A stretch of DNA of 13,390 nucleotides from an uncultured Collinsella sp. (GCA_905198825.1 CAJKEF010000010.1:1-13390), one strand, 5' to 3'; shown: positions 1 to 7,533, counted from the first letter of the stretch. Notes: generated from the sequence alone by a model not told the origin. Numbers and translations are program-made.

Positions 1-874
1 CCCCCGGTATCTGGTGGGATATGAGCTGCCCGGCAACGTCGTCGCCACGACGGACCTGGCGCAGGCGCTCAACGGCGCCGACGTCATTATCTTTGCCGTG
101 CCCTCCACGCACCTACGCAGCGTATGCCATCAGGCGGCACCCTGTATCGCCGCCGACACCCCGGTGCTCTGCCTCACCAAGGGTATTGAGCCCGAGTCCG
201 GCCTGCTCATGAGCGAGGTCATTGCCAGCGAGATCGGCAACGAAGCGCGCGTGGCGGCGCTCTCGGGCCCCAACCATGCCGAGGAGATCTGCCGCGGCGG
301 ACTTTCTGCCGCCGTCATCGCCAGCAAAGATCCGCAGGTAGGGGAGACCTTTAAGGACCTGCTCCTATCCACGGCCTTCCGCATCTACCTGTCGCAGGAC
401 ATGACCGGCGTCGAGGTTTGCGGCGCCATGAAGAATGTCATCGCCATCGTGTGCGGCATTTCCGCCGGCTCCGGCGCGGGTGACAACACGCTCGCCCTTA
501 TCATGACGCGCGGTCTGGCCGAGATCAGCCGCTTGGTGCACGCCCGCGGTGGGCAGGCAATGACTTGCATGGGCCTTGCCGGCATGGGCGACCTCATTGC
601 CACCTGCACCTCGGACCATTCGCGCAACCGCACCTTTGGCTACGAGTTTGCCCACGGAGTGTCGCTCGACGAATACCAGGCCCGCACGCATATGGTGGTC
701 GAGGGCGCCGTTGCGGCCCGCAGCGTCAGCGAGCTCGCCCGTTCACTGGGTGTAGACATTCCGCTCACCTTTGCCGTGGAGCAAACGCTCTACAACGGTG
801 TTACTTTGGATAGGGCGCTCGAGATCCTTACCGACCGCGTCCCATCGCAGGAGTTCTACGGACTCACCGACTAG
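1..874 (+). CDS. gpsA: Glycerol-3-phosphate dehydrogenase [NAD(P)+], 5' end outside window
   Basis: GpsA reduces dihydroxyacetone phosphate to sn-glycerol 3-phosphate in the cytosol for phospholipid synthesis. The reading frame is already open at base 2 (P-R-Y-L-V-G-Y-E-L-P), so the GTG at 14 is an internal codon and not the start; roughly the first 45 residues, including the Rossmann glycine loop, lie upstream. Visible family motifs are the end of the nucleotide domain (VIIFAVPSTHLRSV), SGPNHAEEI, the AMKNVIAI segment with the conserved catalytic-region lysine, GAGDNTLALIMTRGLAEI, and the substrate-binding GLAGMGDLIATCTSDHSRNR. The C-terminus is intact and ends in TAG. It lies 18 bp upstream of rpe and probably shares its transcript. 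Family assignment is secure. Confidence 0.96.
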   Translation, partial: PRYLVGYELPGNVVATTDLAQALNGADVIIFAVPSTHLRSVCHQAAPCIAADTPVLCLTKGIEPESGLLMSEVIASEIGNEARVAALSGPNHAEEICRGGLSAAVIASKDPQVGETFKDLLLSTAFRIYLSQDMTGVEVCGAMKNVIAIVCGISAGSGAGDNTLALIMTRGLAEISRLVHARGGQAMTCMGLAGMGDLIATCTSDHSRNRTFGYEFAHGVSLDEYQARTHMVVEGAVAARSVSELARSLGVDIPLTFAVEQTLYNGVTLDRALEILTDRVPSQEFYGLTD

Positions 875-892
875 CGCAGAAAGGCTACTACC

Positions 893-1564
893 ATGGGTTC
901 CATCAAAATCGCTCCGTCCGTCCTCTCGGCCGATATGGCCAACCTCAAGGGCGAGCTCGACAAGATCGCCGGTGCCGACTACGTGCACTTCGACGTGATG
1001 GACGGTCACTTTACCGGCAACCTCACCTTTGGCGTCGACATCCTCAAGGCTGTCAAGCGCTCAACTGACGTGCCGGTCGACGCGCACCTGATGGTGTCGA
1101 ACCCCGATGAGACGGTCGATTGGTATGCCGATGCCGGTGCCGATATGATCACCGTGCACTACGAGGCCTCCACGCACCTGCACCGCACGCTCACGCATCT
1201 GCAGCAGCGCGGTGTCAAGGCCGGTGTGGTGCTCAACCCCGCCACGCCCGTCTGCGTGCTCGAGAGCATCATCGACGTTGTCGACATGGTACTGCTCATG
1301 AGCGTGAACCCTGGCTTTGGCGGCCAGAGCTTTATCCCGGGCACCATCGCAAAGCTCCACGAGCTCAAGGCCATGTGCGAACGCCACGGCGTGTCGCCCC
1401 TGATCGAGGTCGATGGCGGTATCTCTTCCAAGAACATCGCCGAGGTCGTCAAGGCCGGTGCCAACGTGCTCGTAGCCGGCTCCGCCGTATTTAAGTCCGA
1501 AGATCCCGCTGCCGAGGTTGCGCTGCTGCAGAAGCTGGGCAACGAGGCCGCACAGGAGGCATAA
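893..1564 (+). CDS. rpe: Ribulose-phosphate 3-epimerase
   Basis: Rpe interconverts D-ribulose 5-phosphate and D-xylulose 5-phosphate in the pentose phosphate pathway. The 223-residue length is normal for this TIM-barrel family. Motifs seen in order are APSVLSADMANL, HFDVMDGHF (metal-binding His and Asp), DAHLMV, VNPGFGGQSF (phosphate binding and flexible loop) and IEVDGGI with the catalytic Asp. The usual 'HFVPNLTFG' strand reads HFTGNLTFG here, a small departure from the common form. The ATG at 893 follows a purine-rich AGAAAGG about 9 bp upstream. The gene lies between gpsA (18-bp gap) and the cysteine desulfurase (6-bp gap). Confidence 0.96.
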   Translation: MGSIKIAPSVLSADMANLKGELDKIAGADYVHFDVMDGHFTGNLTFGVDILKAVKRSTDVPVDAHLMVSNPDETVDWYADAGADMITVHYEASTHLHRTLTHLQQRGVKAGVVLNPATPVCVLESIIDVVDMVLLMSVNPGFGGQSFIPGTIAKLHELKAMCERHGVSPLIEVDGGISSKNIAEVVKAGANVLVAGSAVFKSEDPAAEVALLQKLGNEAAQEA

Positions 1565-1570
1565 ACCCTT

Positions 1571-2749
1571 ATGACCGCAGGTCAAAACCGCATACCCGTG
1601 AATCTTGACTATGCCGCCTCGACGCCCATGCGCGCCGAGGCGCTCCTTGCGCAGCGAGAGTACGACGACAGCGAGCTTGCCGGCGTCAACCCCAACTCGC
1701 TGCATTCGCTCGGCCGCAAGGCCGCTGCGCGCCTGGAAGTGGCGCGTCGCGAGATCGCCCGCAGCTTTGGCGCGCGCGTTCGCCCGTCCGAGATTGTCCT
1801 TACCAACGGCGGCACCGAGGCCAACCAGCTGGCGCTGCTCGGTCTTGCCGAGGGCGCTCGTCAGCGCGATCGCAAACGCGATCGTGTAATCGTTTCGGCC
1901 ATCGAGCACGATTCGATTCTGGACAACCTGCCGCTGCTGCGCGCCGCCGGCTTTACCGTCGATCTGGTGCAGCCCTGCCGTGCGGGTTATATTGAGCCTA
2001 CCGCGCTCATCGAGCTGCTCGGCGACGACGTCGCGCTCGTGAGCATCATGGCAGCCAACAACGAGACCGGCGTGGTACAGCCCATCCGAGAGCTTGCCTC
2101 GGCTGCGCACACCGCAGGCGCCCTGTTCCACACCGATGCCATCCAGGGCTACTTACATATTCCGCTCGATGTCACCGAGCTGGGCGTCGATGCTATGACC
2201 GTTGCCGCGCATAAGATCGGCGGCCCTGTGGCATCCGGCGCGCTCTACCTTAAGAACCGCACGCCGCTGCGCCCCCGCATCTTTGGCGGTGGACAGGAAG
2301 CCGGCCGTCGCGCCGGTACTCAGGACCTGCGCACGCAGCTCGCCTTTGCCGCTGCCGCCTGCACGCTGACGCCCCATGTGGCCGAGGAGCGCAAGAAGCT
2401 ACAAGCCCTTTCCGACAAGCTCTACGCCACGCTTACGGCCCATCCGCGCATTCACGCCACCATGGGTGACTACACGCAGGCCGACCGTTTGCCCGGCATG
2501 GTATCGATCTACATTGACGGCATGGACTCCGAGGAGCTTATCATCAAGCTCGACGCCGCCGGCTTTGAGGTATCGGCAGGCTCGGCATGCTCGAGCGGCA
2601 GCATGGACCCCAGCCACGTTTTGAGCGCGATGGGCATCGGTCGCGAGCAGGCGCTGGGCGCACTGCGCATCTCGTTTGATGACCGCGTGAACCCTGCCGA
2701 TCTGGACGATTTTGCCCAGACGCTCCTCTCGATCGTAGGCGCCGCATGA
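1571..2749 (+). CDS. Cysteine desulfurase, NifS/IscS family
   Basis: This is a PLP-dependent enzyme that removes sulfur from L-cysteine, forming alanine and an enzyme persulfide used for Fe-S cluster assembly or tRNA thiolation. The 392-residue protein starts with NLDYAASTPM, typical of the class. It has the TNGGTEANQLAL cofactor-phosphate segment, AANNETGVVQPI, HTDAIQGY, the PLP lysine in AAHKIGGP (K215) and the sulfur-carrying cysteine in SAGSACSSGSMDPSHVL (C340). The extended loop around that cysteine fits the IscS/NifS group rather than SufS. AGGAGG at 1554-1559 supports the ATG at 1571. The stop overlaps the next start (ATGA at 2746-2749). No iscU or other scaffold gene is present nearby, so the sulfur acceptor is unknown, and I give no symbol for that reason. 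Confidence 0.95.
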   Translation: MTAGQNRIPVNLDYAASTPMRAEALLAQREYDDSELAGVNPNSLHSLGRKAAARLEVARREIARSFGARVRPSEIVLTNGGTEANQLALLGLAEGARQRDRKRDRVIVSAIEHDSILDNLPLLRAAGFTVDLVQPCRAGYIEPTALIELLGDDVALVSIMAANNETGVVQPIRELASAAHTAGALFHTDAIQGYLHIPLDVTELGVDAMTVAAHKIGGPVASGALYLKNRTPLRPRIFGGGQEAGRRAGTQDLRTQLAFAAAACTLTPHVAEERKKLQALSDKLYATLTAHPRIHATMGDYTQADRLPGMVSIYIDGMDSEELIIKLDAAGFEVSAGSACSSGSMDPSHVLSAMGIGREQALGALRISFDDRVNPADLDDFAQTLLSIVGAA

Positions 2750-3555
2750 TCGTCGCCGAACTCGAGCGTGCCCTACTCGCACGCTATCCTAAGACGGACG
2801 CCGAACTCTGGGACCACGTAGGCTTATCCGTTGGCGACCCCGACGACGAGATCCGCGGCGTTGCCTGCGCGCTCGATGCCACGAGGGACAACGTGCAGCG
2901 CGCCTTGGAAGCCGGAGCCAACGTGTTGCTCACGCATCATCCCGTCTACATCAAAGCACCCGAGGCATTTTGCCCGCCCAGCGCGACGCGTCCCCAGTGC
3001 AGTGCGGCGCTCTACGAGGCTGCCCGCTGCGGGGTGAGCATCATCTCGCTCCACACCAACCTGGACCGCTCGCACGAAGCACGTATCTGCCTAAGTAGGC
3101 TGTTGGACGCCGCGCCCGCAAGCTCGTTGGAGCACGTGGACGACCCCGAGGCCTGCGGCCTGGGCGCACTCGCGACGCTCAACGACCCTTGCAGCCTGCG
3201 CGAACTTGCCGTGCACGCCGCCACGGCCTTTGGCAGCGACCCACGCGTGTGGGGCGAGGCCGATCACCCGTGCCGCACCGTCGCCATTTTGGGCGGGTCC
3301 CTCGGCGACTTTGGTGAGCTTGCCATCGCCGCCGGTGCGGATGTCATCGTGACGGGCGAGGCGGGCTACCACGTGGCGCAAGACCTTGCCTTGCGCGGGC
3401 TGCCAGTGATCTTGCTCGGCCACGACCGCTCCGAGGAGCCGTTCGTTGATATATTGATGAACTCTGCAGTTGACGCCGGGGTCGACCCCCGTCATGCGAT
3501 TAAAATATTGAACCCTTGCCAATGGTGGACTGTGACAAAAGGAGAGAACTTATGA
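2746..3555 (+). CDS. Nif3-like dinuclear metal centre protein (YqfO/YbgI family)
   Basis: Nif3-family proteins form hexameric toroids with a two-metal centre. They are often labelled 'GTP cyclohydrolase I type 2', but their cellular role is unsettled. The 269-residue protein shows WDHVGLSVGDP (residues 22-32), the metal-binding pair in LLTHHPVY (H64, H65), SLHTNLD (D107), and the C-terminal GEAGYHVAQDLALRG and GHDRSEE segments that supply the remaining His and Glu ligands. The length matches the short form without the inserted PII-like domain. Start and stop both sit in ATGA overlaps with the flanking genes, so translation is probably coupled. Nif3 is commonly found next to the zinc-ribbon coiled-coil family, as here. 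Confidence 0.93.
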   Translation: MIVAELERALLARYPKTDAELWDHVGLSVGDPDDEIRGVACALDATRDNVQRALEAGANVLLTHHPVYIKAPEAFCPPSATRPQCSAALYEAARCGVSIISLHTNLDRSHEARICLSRLLDAAPASSLEHVDDPEACGLGALATLNDPCSLRELAVHAATAFGSDPRVWGEADHPCRTVAILGGSLGDFGELAIAAGADVIVTGEAGYHVAQDLALRGLPVILLGHDRSEEPFVDILMNSAVDAGVDPRHAIKILNPCQWWTVTKGENL

Positions 3556-4271
3556 GCGCCGGCGCTACGCTACTCAAGCTGCAACAGATCGATTTGGAGC
3601 TCGCCCGCAACAAGAGCGAACTTGCCAATATGCCGGAGCTCAAGGAGCTCGCTTCCAAGCGCAAGACCTATGTGAAGCTCAAGTCCGAGATGACCAAGCT
3701 CTACGCCCAGCGCAAGGACCTGGATATTGAGCTCGACGATCTCAACACCACCGAGATCCAGACCAATAACGCCATCGAGGCCGCCAAGAAGCGCCACGTT
3801 GATGGCTCTGACTACCGCGAGGTTCAGGACCTGGAGAACGAGCTCGCCACCCTGGCCAAGCGCCTGGACAAGATCGAGCATACCCGCAAGGATGTCGTCA
3901 TCGCCCATAAGGAGGCGCTCGACCGCGAGGCTCGCGCACAGGCCATCATCGCCAAGTTCGAGGAGGGCGTGAAGGCCGATACCAAGGCCGCCCGTGCCAA
4001 GGCCGCCGACCTCCAGGCACAGATTGATGCCGCCACCAAGGAGCGCACCGCGCTTGCCGCTACGCTGCCGACTGACGTGCTCACCGACTACGAGCGCCTG
4101 CTCAAGCAGTTCCGCGGCCTGGCCGTCGAGACCATCAAGGGCAACATTCCCACCATCTGCCACACCGCGCTGCAGGCATCGTCTATGAGCGACCTCAACC
4201 ACGACGGTAGCGAGATTGCGCACTGCCCGTATTGCCACCGCCTGCTGGTGCTTCCCAGCAAGGAAGCCTAA
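3552..4271 (+). CDS. Coiled-coil C4-type zinc-ribbon protein (DUF164/CdsZ-like)
   Basis: The 239-residue protein is almost entirely helical, with a long charged heptad-rich region (about residues 5-175: LKLQQIDLELARNKSELANM onward) followed by a small C-terminal cysteine domain. This is the architecture of the DUF164/CdsZ zinc-ribbon family, usually encoded beside nif3. I chose ATG 3552, not the in-frame ATG 3516, because AAAGGAGAG lies just upstream of 3552 and the start overlaps the Nif3 stop (ATGA). The zinc domain is atypical: the second CPYC pair is present, but where the first CxxC is expected the sequence reads PTICH, so one ligand is replaced by proline. The molecular role is not established from sequence. 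It abuts coaBC with no gap. Confidence 0.87.
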   Translation: MSAGATLLKLQQIDLELARNKSELANMPELKELASKRKTYVKLKSEMTKLYAQRKDLDIELDDLNTTEIQTNNAIEAAKKRHVDGSDYREVQDLENELATLAKRLDKIEHTRKDVVIAHKEALDREARAQAIIAKFEEGVKADTKAARAKAADLQAQIDAATKERTALAATLPTDVLTDYERLLKQFRGLAVETIKGNIPTICHTALQASSMSDLNHDGSEIAHCPYCHRLLVLPSKEA

Positions 4272-5489
4272 ATGATGACGGCGGCATCCAACAATTCAAT
4301 GCAACTTGAGGGAAAAACGATCCTGCTGGGCATTACCGGCGGGATCGCCGCCTATAAGTCGTGCAATATCGTGCGCCTGCTGCAAAAGCGCGGCGCGCGC
4401 GTCAAGGTCGTTATGAGCGAGCATGCCACAGAGTTTTTGGGACCACTTACCTTCCGTGCGCTCACCAACGAGCCCGTTGCCGTGGGCCTGTTCGACGACC
4501 CCTCCGACCCCATCCACCACATTTCGCTAGCGCAGGAGCCCGATCTGGTGGTCGTGGCGCCCGCGACGGCCAATATCATCGCCAAGATGGCCAACGGAAT
4601 CGCCGATGACCTCATCTCCACCACGCTGCTTGCCACCCCGCGACCCATCGTGATCGCACCCGCTATGAACAACGGCATGTGGAAGGCGCCGGCGACACAG
4701 GCCAACATGGCCATGCTGCGTGACCGTGGCGTCCATATGGTAGGACCCGGCAGCGGCTACCTTGCCTGCGGCGACGTGGACACGGGACGCATGAGCGAGC
4801 CCGAGGACATCGTCGAGGCCGTCTGCAAGGTGCTGAACTCCGTGCCCCAGGACCTTGCGGGCAAGCGCATCGTGATTACCGCCGGCCCCACGCACGAGCC
4901 GATCGACCCTGTGCGCTTCATCGGCAACCGGTCGTCGGGCAAGATGGGCATCGCCCTGGCGGGGGAGGCCGCTCGCCGCGGTGCTGCGGTCACGCTTGTG
5001 CTGGGGCCGACATCGCTCGATGTTCCCCGCGGCGTGGAGTGCGTGCGCGTGCAGACCGCCGCAGAGATGCTGCAGGCGGCGCTGGGCGCCTTTCAGACGG
5101 CCGATGCGGCCATTTGCGCGGCGGCTGTCGCCGACTACACACCCGCGGCCCCTGCCGACCATAAGCTCAAAAAGGCCAACGAGCGCCTGGATCGCATCGA
5201 ACTGGTCGAGACGGTCGATATCCTGGCCGAGCTTTCGCGCCAAAAGGGGGAGCGGTGCGTGATAGGCTTTGCGGCCGAGACCGATAACGTCGTGGAGTAC
5301 GCTCAGCGAAAGCTCGCCCGCAAGGGTTGCGATGCCATTATCGCCAACGATGTCTCGCGCACCGATTCGGGCTTTGGAACCGATACCAACAAGGCTTGGA
5401 TCGTGAGCACAGCGGGTACGCAAGAACTTCCCGTGCTAACAAAACCCCAGCTCGCAGATACAATTTTGGACTTGCTTCAAAATTTGTAA
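4272..5489 (+). CDS. coaBC: Bifunctional phosphopantothenoylcysteine decarboxylase / phosphopantothenate-cysteine ligase
   Basis: CoaBC carries out two successive coenzyme A steps: coupling of 4'-phosphopantothenate to cysteine (CoaB, C-terminal) and decarboxylation to 4'-phosphopantetheine (CoaC, N-terminal, FMN-dependent). The 405-residue length is normal. CoaC motifs are LLGITGGIAAYKS, the catalytic-His region PIHHISLA, VVVAPATANIIAKMANGIADD, PAMNNGMW and the substrate clamp GYLACGDVDTGRM with its cysteine. CoaB motifs are VITAGPTHEPIDPVRFIGN, SSGKMG, AAVADYTP and KLKK. The ATG directly follows the TAA of the preceding gene; a later in-frame ATG at 4299 is possible but less consistent with the AAGGAAG upstream of 4272. 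This ends the housekeeping run. Confidence 0.97.
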   Translation: MMTAASNNSMQLEGKTILLGITGGIAAYKSCNIVRLLQKRGARVKVVMSEHATEFLGPLTFRALTNEPVAVGLFDDPSDPIHHISLAQEPDLVVVAPATANIIAKMANGIADDLISTTLLATPRPIVIAPAMNNGMWKAPATQANMAMLRDRGVHMVGPGSGYLACGDVDTGRMSEPEDIVEAVCKVLNSVPQDLAGKRIVITAGPTHEPIDPVRFIGNRSSGKMGIALAGEAARRGAAVTLVLGPTSLDVPRGVECVRVQTAAEMLQAALGAFQTADAAICAAAVADYTPAAPADHKLKKANERLDRIELVETVDILAELSRQKGERCVIGFAAETDNVVEYAQRKLARKGCDAIIANDVSRTDSGFGTDTNKAWIVSTAGTQELPVLTKPQLADTILDLLQNL

Positions 5490-5497
5490 AAAAGTTC

Positions 5498-5527
5498 TTG
5501 CACAAGGACAAAGTTTCGGGTTAATAT
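5498..5527 (+). promoter_or_regulatory. Probable promoter of tRNA-Pro
   Basis: A -35-like TTGCAC (5498-5503) and a -10-like TAATAT (5522-5527) are separated by 18 bp and sit about 40 bp before the mature tRNA 5' end, in a short AT-rich gap after coaBC. Spacing and hexamers fit a sigma-70-type promoter. The exact -10 is ambiguous because TATACT (5525-5530) overlaps it. Confidence 0.55.
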
Positions 5528-5569
5528 ACTCCCTGTTGCGAGCGAGAGCAGCGCAACAAACAAAAGCTT

Positions 5570-5646
<77 letters not shown>

Positions 5647-5655
5647 GAAGTTTGC

Positions 5656-5690
5656 AGGTCAGGCATCTAGTGCCTGACCTTTTTTGTTTT
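5656..5690 (+). terminator. Intrinsic terminator after tRNA-Pro
   Basis: A perfect 10-bp stem, AGGTCAGGCA (5656-5665) with TGCCTGACCT (5671-5680), closes a 5-nt loop and runs into a T-rich tract (5680-5690). It is a textbook Rho-independent terminator 9 bp after the CCA and probably ends the tRNA transcript and any coaBC read-through. Confidence 0.93.
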
Positions 5691-5718
5691 AAGCAATTGC
5701 TTAATTTTGATTAAGCAA
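5689..5718. repeat. Palindrome TTAAGCAATTGCTTAA with a third half-site
   Basis: A perfect 16-bp palindrome (5689-5704) is followed after 6 bp by another copy of its half-site TTAAGCAA (5711-5718). It overlaps the end of the terminator T-tract and marks the start of the accessory block. It could be an operator or an integration relic; nothing in the sequence decides between these. Confidence 0.6.
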
Positions 5719-6105
5719 CAGGATGTCGAAAATCTACCTGCGCGATAATCGCCTTTTGCGGCTACTTGTGTGTTATGCAGGTACATGAGCCGAGCTATTA
5801 ACGCGATATGAGTTTACATATGCGTAGCTGGTACACGCCGAGAACGGGCGGCATTTATCGCGGCGATTTACATAGATATAGCGACTGTAACGAACAAGCG
5901 TGTCGCTGTATTTATTCCAGTGGTTTACTTGATCGGTGGACAAGTTGGCTGTTGCAACGAAACGCCAAGCAGGATGGGCTCCATACGAGGATGCCGCAGC
6001 GGTAATGGCGGGAGAGTTCGGCTGGCGCTCTGAGAGCCGCTGTGTGACCCCATTTCCACTCAAACCGATAACTATGCTTCAAGACGAGAATCGTTCGTTT
6101 GGTTG
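5719..6105. other. AT-richer stretch with no supportable gene
   Basis: Short open frames exist on both strands, but none has a convincing ribosome binding site, compositional bias or recognisable domain. Base composition is visibly lower in GC than the housekeeping genes on either side. One imperfect stem is visible, ATATAGCGAC (5876-5885) with GTCGCTGTAT (5902-5911) and a 16-nt loop. This is probably acquired or decayed DNA. Confidence 0.5.
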
Positions 6106-6108
6106 CCA

Positions 6109-6146
6109 AATGAAAAGCCCGCGCAGAATCGCACGGGCTTTTCATT
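6109..6146. terminator. Probable intrinsic terminator of the DUF6273 gene (possibly bidirectional)
   Basis: A perfect 13-bp stem, AATGAAAAGCCCG (6109-6121) with CGGGCTTTTCATT (6134-6146), encloses a 12-nt loop. Read on the minus strand it starts 15 bp after the DUF6273 stop codon, and the GC-rich stem core is followed by a T-rich run. The plus-strand side is also T-rich, so it may work in both directions. Confidence 0.75.
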
Positions 6147-6160
6147 GGTTGCAGATGAGG

Positions 6161-6655
6161 CTAAAAGCAGAAGGCGGGGAACACGCAGTAGATGTTCGTC
6201 GCGCTGTAGTAGTCATAGCTGCCGTTGCTGTGGACACAGCGGAAGGACGCGGAGTTGCTCGGATGCACGGAGCGAGTCCAGTGATAGCTGCTCGACGAAG
6301 CACTGGAATAGTTCGACGTTGTCACGCCCTTGGATTTGTAGTACTCGTACTGGGCGCCGTCAGACTGGAGGTCACCGTAGACTTCAGTCATCGAGAGCAG
6401 GAAGGCCTTGTCAGTCGTGGCCGAGGGGGTGCCTGCCTTGCAGCCGCCCAGGTTGTCGGTCATCTTCGTAACGGACTTCACCTTGGACTGGAGTTCGCAA
6501 GGCAAAAGCGACCAGAGGTCGCCGGTATTGAGGCGGCCGCGGAGTTCGGACTTCTCCCAGCCGCCGGCGTGCGTGTTCGTGGCGTTTATTCTCTGTAGGG
6601 CCAGGGCATTGTTGGTCGCCTCGAACGTAAGCCCCGCCTTGCCTGAGCCATCAGC
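6161..6655 (-). pseudogene. DUF6273-type C-terminal domain, 5'-truncated gene
   Basis: The conceptual product (about 164 residues) runs from ADGSGKAGLTF through GGWEKSELRGRLNTGDLW, VTKMTDNLGG, KAFLLSMTEVYG, QYEYYKSKGVTTSNYS, HWTRSV and CVFPAFCF. This pattern is characteristic of the DUF6273 domain that ends many large secreted or surface proteins of Coriobacteriia and Firmicutes; its function is unknown. The C-terminus and stop are intact. The frame stays open to 6730, but those extra 25 N-terminal codons are antisense to a thioredoxin-like gene fragment and do not resemble the family, so the true N-terminus (usually including a signal peptide) has been lost near 6656-6664. It is most likely a non-functional remnant. 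Confidence 0.8.
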
Positions 6656-6664
6656 AAAAATTAA

Positions 6665-6835
6665 GATAAGACCGTGTATGACCAATATGAACTTGAGCAT
6701 ATTCCGTCCGTATTCATACTGGATGATCAAGGAAACATCATCGGCTTATCCGAAGGAGAGGAAGAACCTCTTGCCTTATTAAAGAAATACGCCAAATACA
6801 ACGGATATAAAGCGGAAGGAGGCGACATCAAGTAA
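6665..6835 (+). pseudogene. 3' fragment of a thioredoxin-fold protein gene
   Basis: The frame after an in-frame TAA (6662-6664) encodes 56 residues: VYDQYELEHIPSVFILDD, then QGNIIGLSEGEEEPLALLKK, ending in KAEGGDIK and TAA (6833-6835). The segment 'hIPSVFILDxQGNII' followed by an acidic helix ending in LLKKY fits the C-terminal half of a thioredoxin or TlpA-like fold, with the cis-proline loop (I-P-S), central strand and last helix. The N-terminal half with the CxxC is absent, and no ATG or ribosome binding site is present; a GTG at 6674 is the only nearby candidate start. It lies 29 bp before the secreted-protein gene in the same direction and was probably the first gene of that operon. Thioredoxin-like accessory proteins occur in several bacteriocin loci, which is suggestive only. 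Confidence 0.68.
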
Positions 6836-6864
6836 CTATCAAAGGCCAGATTAAGGAGCCAGCC

Positions 6865-7269
6865 ATGAAGAAATGCCTGCCCTCCATCGTCTCAGCAGCT
6901 CTTTGCCTCTCCCTTGTCATGACACCATTTGTGCCCGTTGCGGCAGCCTATGCCGACGAGGGGTCTCCCGCCGAGAGCAGCGAGATCTACGTCGGAGACA
7001 ACTACGACGAAAATTACGATATATCCCTTTTTGAGCGCGGACGCTGCACGGATTCATATTCCAAGGCGTGGTGCGATTCTCACGGATTTGCAAATAACCG
7101 CACCGTCCCTCACAAGGTCAAGCTGAACGCGAAGGAGGAGGCTTGCCTGCGCGATCCCTACCTTGCTGGCACCGCTGAAGTTATCGCCGGTCTCGTGACA
7201 ACCGGTCCTGGCGACGACTTGTTTGCAACCGCAATGAGATCGTACCGACTTTTCACTTGCATGTTCTGA
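6865..7269 (+). CDS. Sec-exported four-cysteine protein of unknown family
   Basis: The 134-residue product begins MKKCLPSIVSAALCLSLVM, a typical Sec signal peptide with a likely cleavage after AYA (residues 28-30), giving a mature chain of about 104 residues. The mature part starts acidic and Tyr/Asp-rich (YVGDNYDENYD). It has four cysteines, two in CTDSYSKAWC (C61, C70) plus C94 and C132, an even number compatible with two disulfides. The C-terminal third is more hydrophobic, with a Gly/Ala-rich AGTAEVIAGLVTTGPG. I do not recognise the family. AAGGAG at 6853-6858 supports the ATG. The gene lies between a thioredoxin-like remnant and a small membrane-protein gene (12-bp gap), so a secreted disulfide-bonded peptide such as a bacteriocin is a reasonable but unproven guess. 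Confidence 0.78.
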   Translation: MKKCLPSIVSAALCLSLVMTPFVPVAAAYADEGSPAESSEIYVGDNYDENYDISLFERGRCTDSYSKAWCDSHGFANNRTVPHKVKLNAKEEACLRDPYLAGTAEVIAGLVTTGPGDDLFATAMRSYRLFTCMF

Positions 7270-7281
7270 AAGGAAGTTGCC

Positions 7282-7521
7282 ATGTTGTCGCAAAATCAAT
7301 CGAGATACTTGACCACAATCGGCTTTGTCCTGCTTGCATTACTCTTTGCTAGCGACCTTTTGCTGAAACCGCCCAAGGAACTCGTTTTGCTTGCCATAGA
7401 CTGCATTTCCGCCCTTTACTTTACGGCAACCCTATTCGTCGGACTAAAGGAGAGGAAAAAAGGCGCAGTCGTTGCATCTGCCGTAGGCGTGATCATAGCC
7501 ATTGCCTCATTCTTTATCTGA
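7282..7521 (+). CDS. Small three-helix membrane protein, possible immunity protein
   Basis: The 79-residue protein is almost wholly hydrophobic, with three predicted membrane helices at about residues 9-28, 33-55 and 61-79 and a short basic loop (KERKKG, 56-61) between the last two. The ATG has GAAAGGAAG (7268-7276) upstream and starts 12 bp after the secreted-protein stop, so the two genes are almost certainly co-transcribed. I do not recognise a family. Size, topology and position next to a secreted peptide-like protein resemble small membrane immunity proteins of bacteriocin operons; a holin-like or other small membrane role is also possible. No promoter specific to the pair is apparent, and the upstream gene that may have carried one is truncated. 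Confidence 0.78.
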   Translation: MLSQNQSRYLTTIGFVLLALLFASDLLLKPPKELVLLAIDCISALYFTATLFVGLKERKKGAVVASAVGVIIAIASFFI

Positions 7522-7533
7522 CACATTGGTGAT

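Noticed and set aside
1061..2131. 356-aa minus-strand frame
   Set aside because: It is antisense to rpe and the cysteine desulfurase, both with clear motifs; the long frame is a by-product of high-GC codon use.
3516..3551. Earlier in-frame ATG for the zinc-ribbon protein
   Set aside because: The added 12 residues overlap the Nif3 coding sequence; the AAAGGAGAG site and ATGA overlap favour 3552.
4527..5423. 298-aa minus-strand frame
   Set aside because: Entirely antisense to coaBC and without any domain-like pattern.
5936..6598. 220-aa plus-strand frame
   Set aside because: It runs through the terminator and antisense to the DUF6273 domain; the minus strand carries the recognisable protein.
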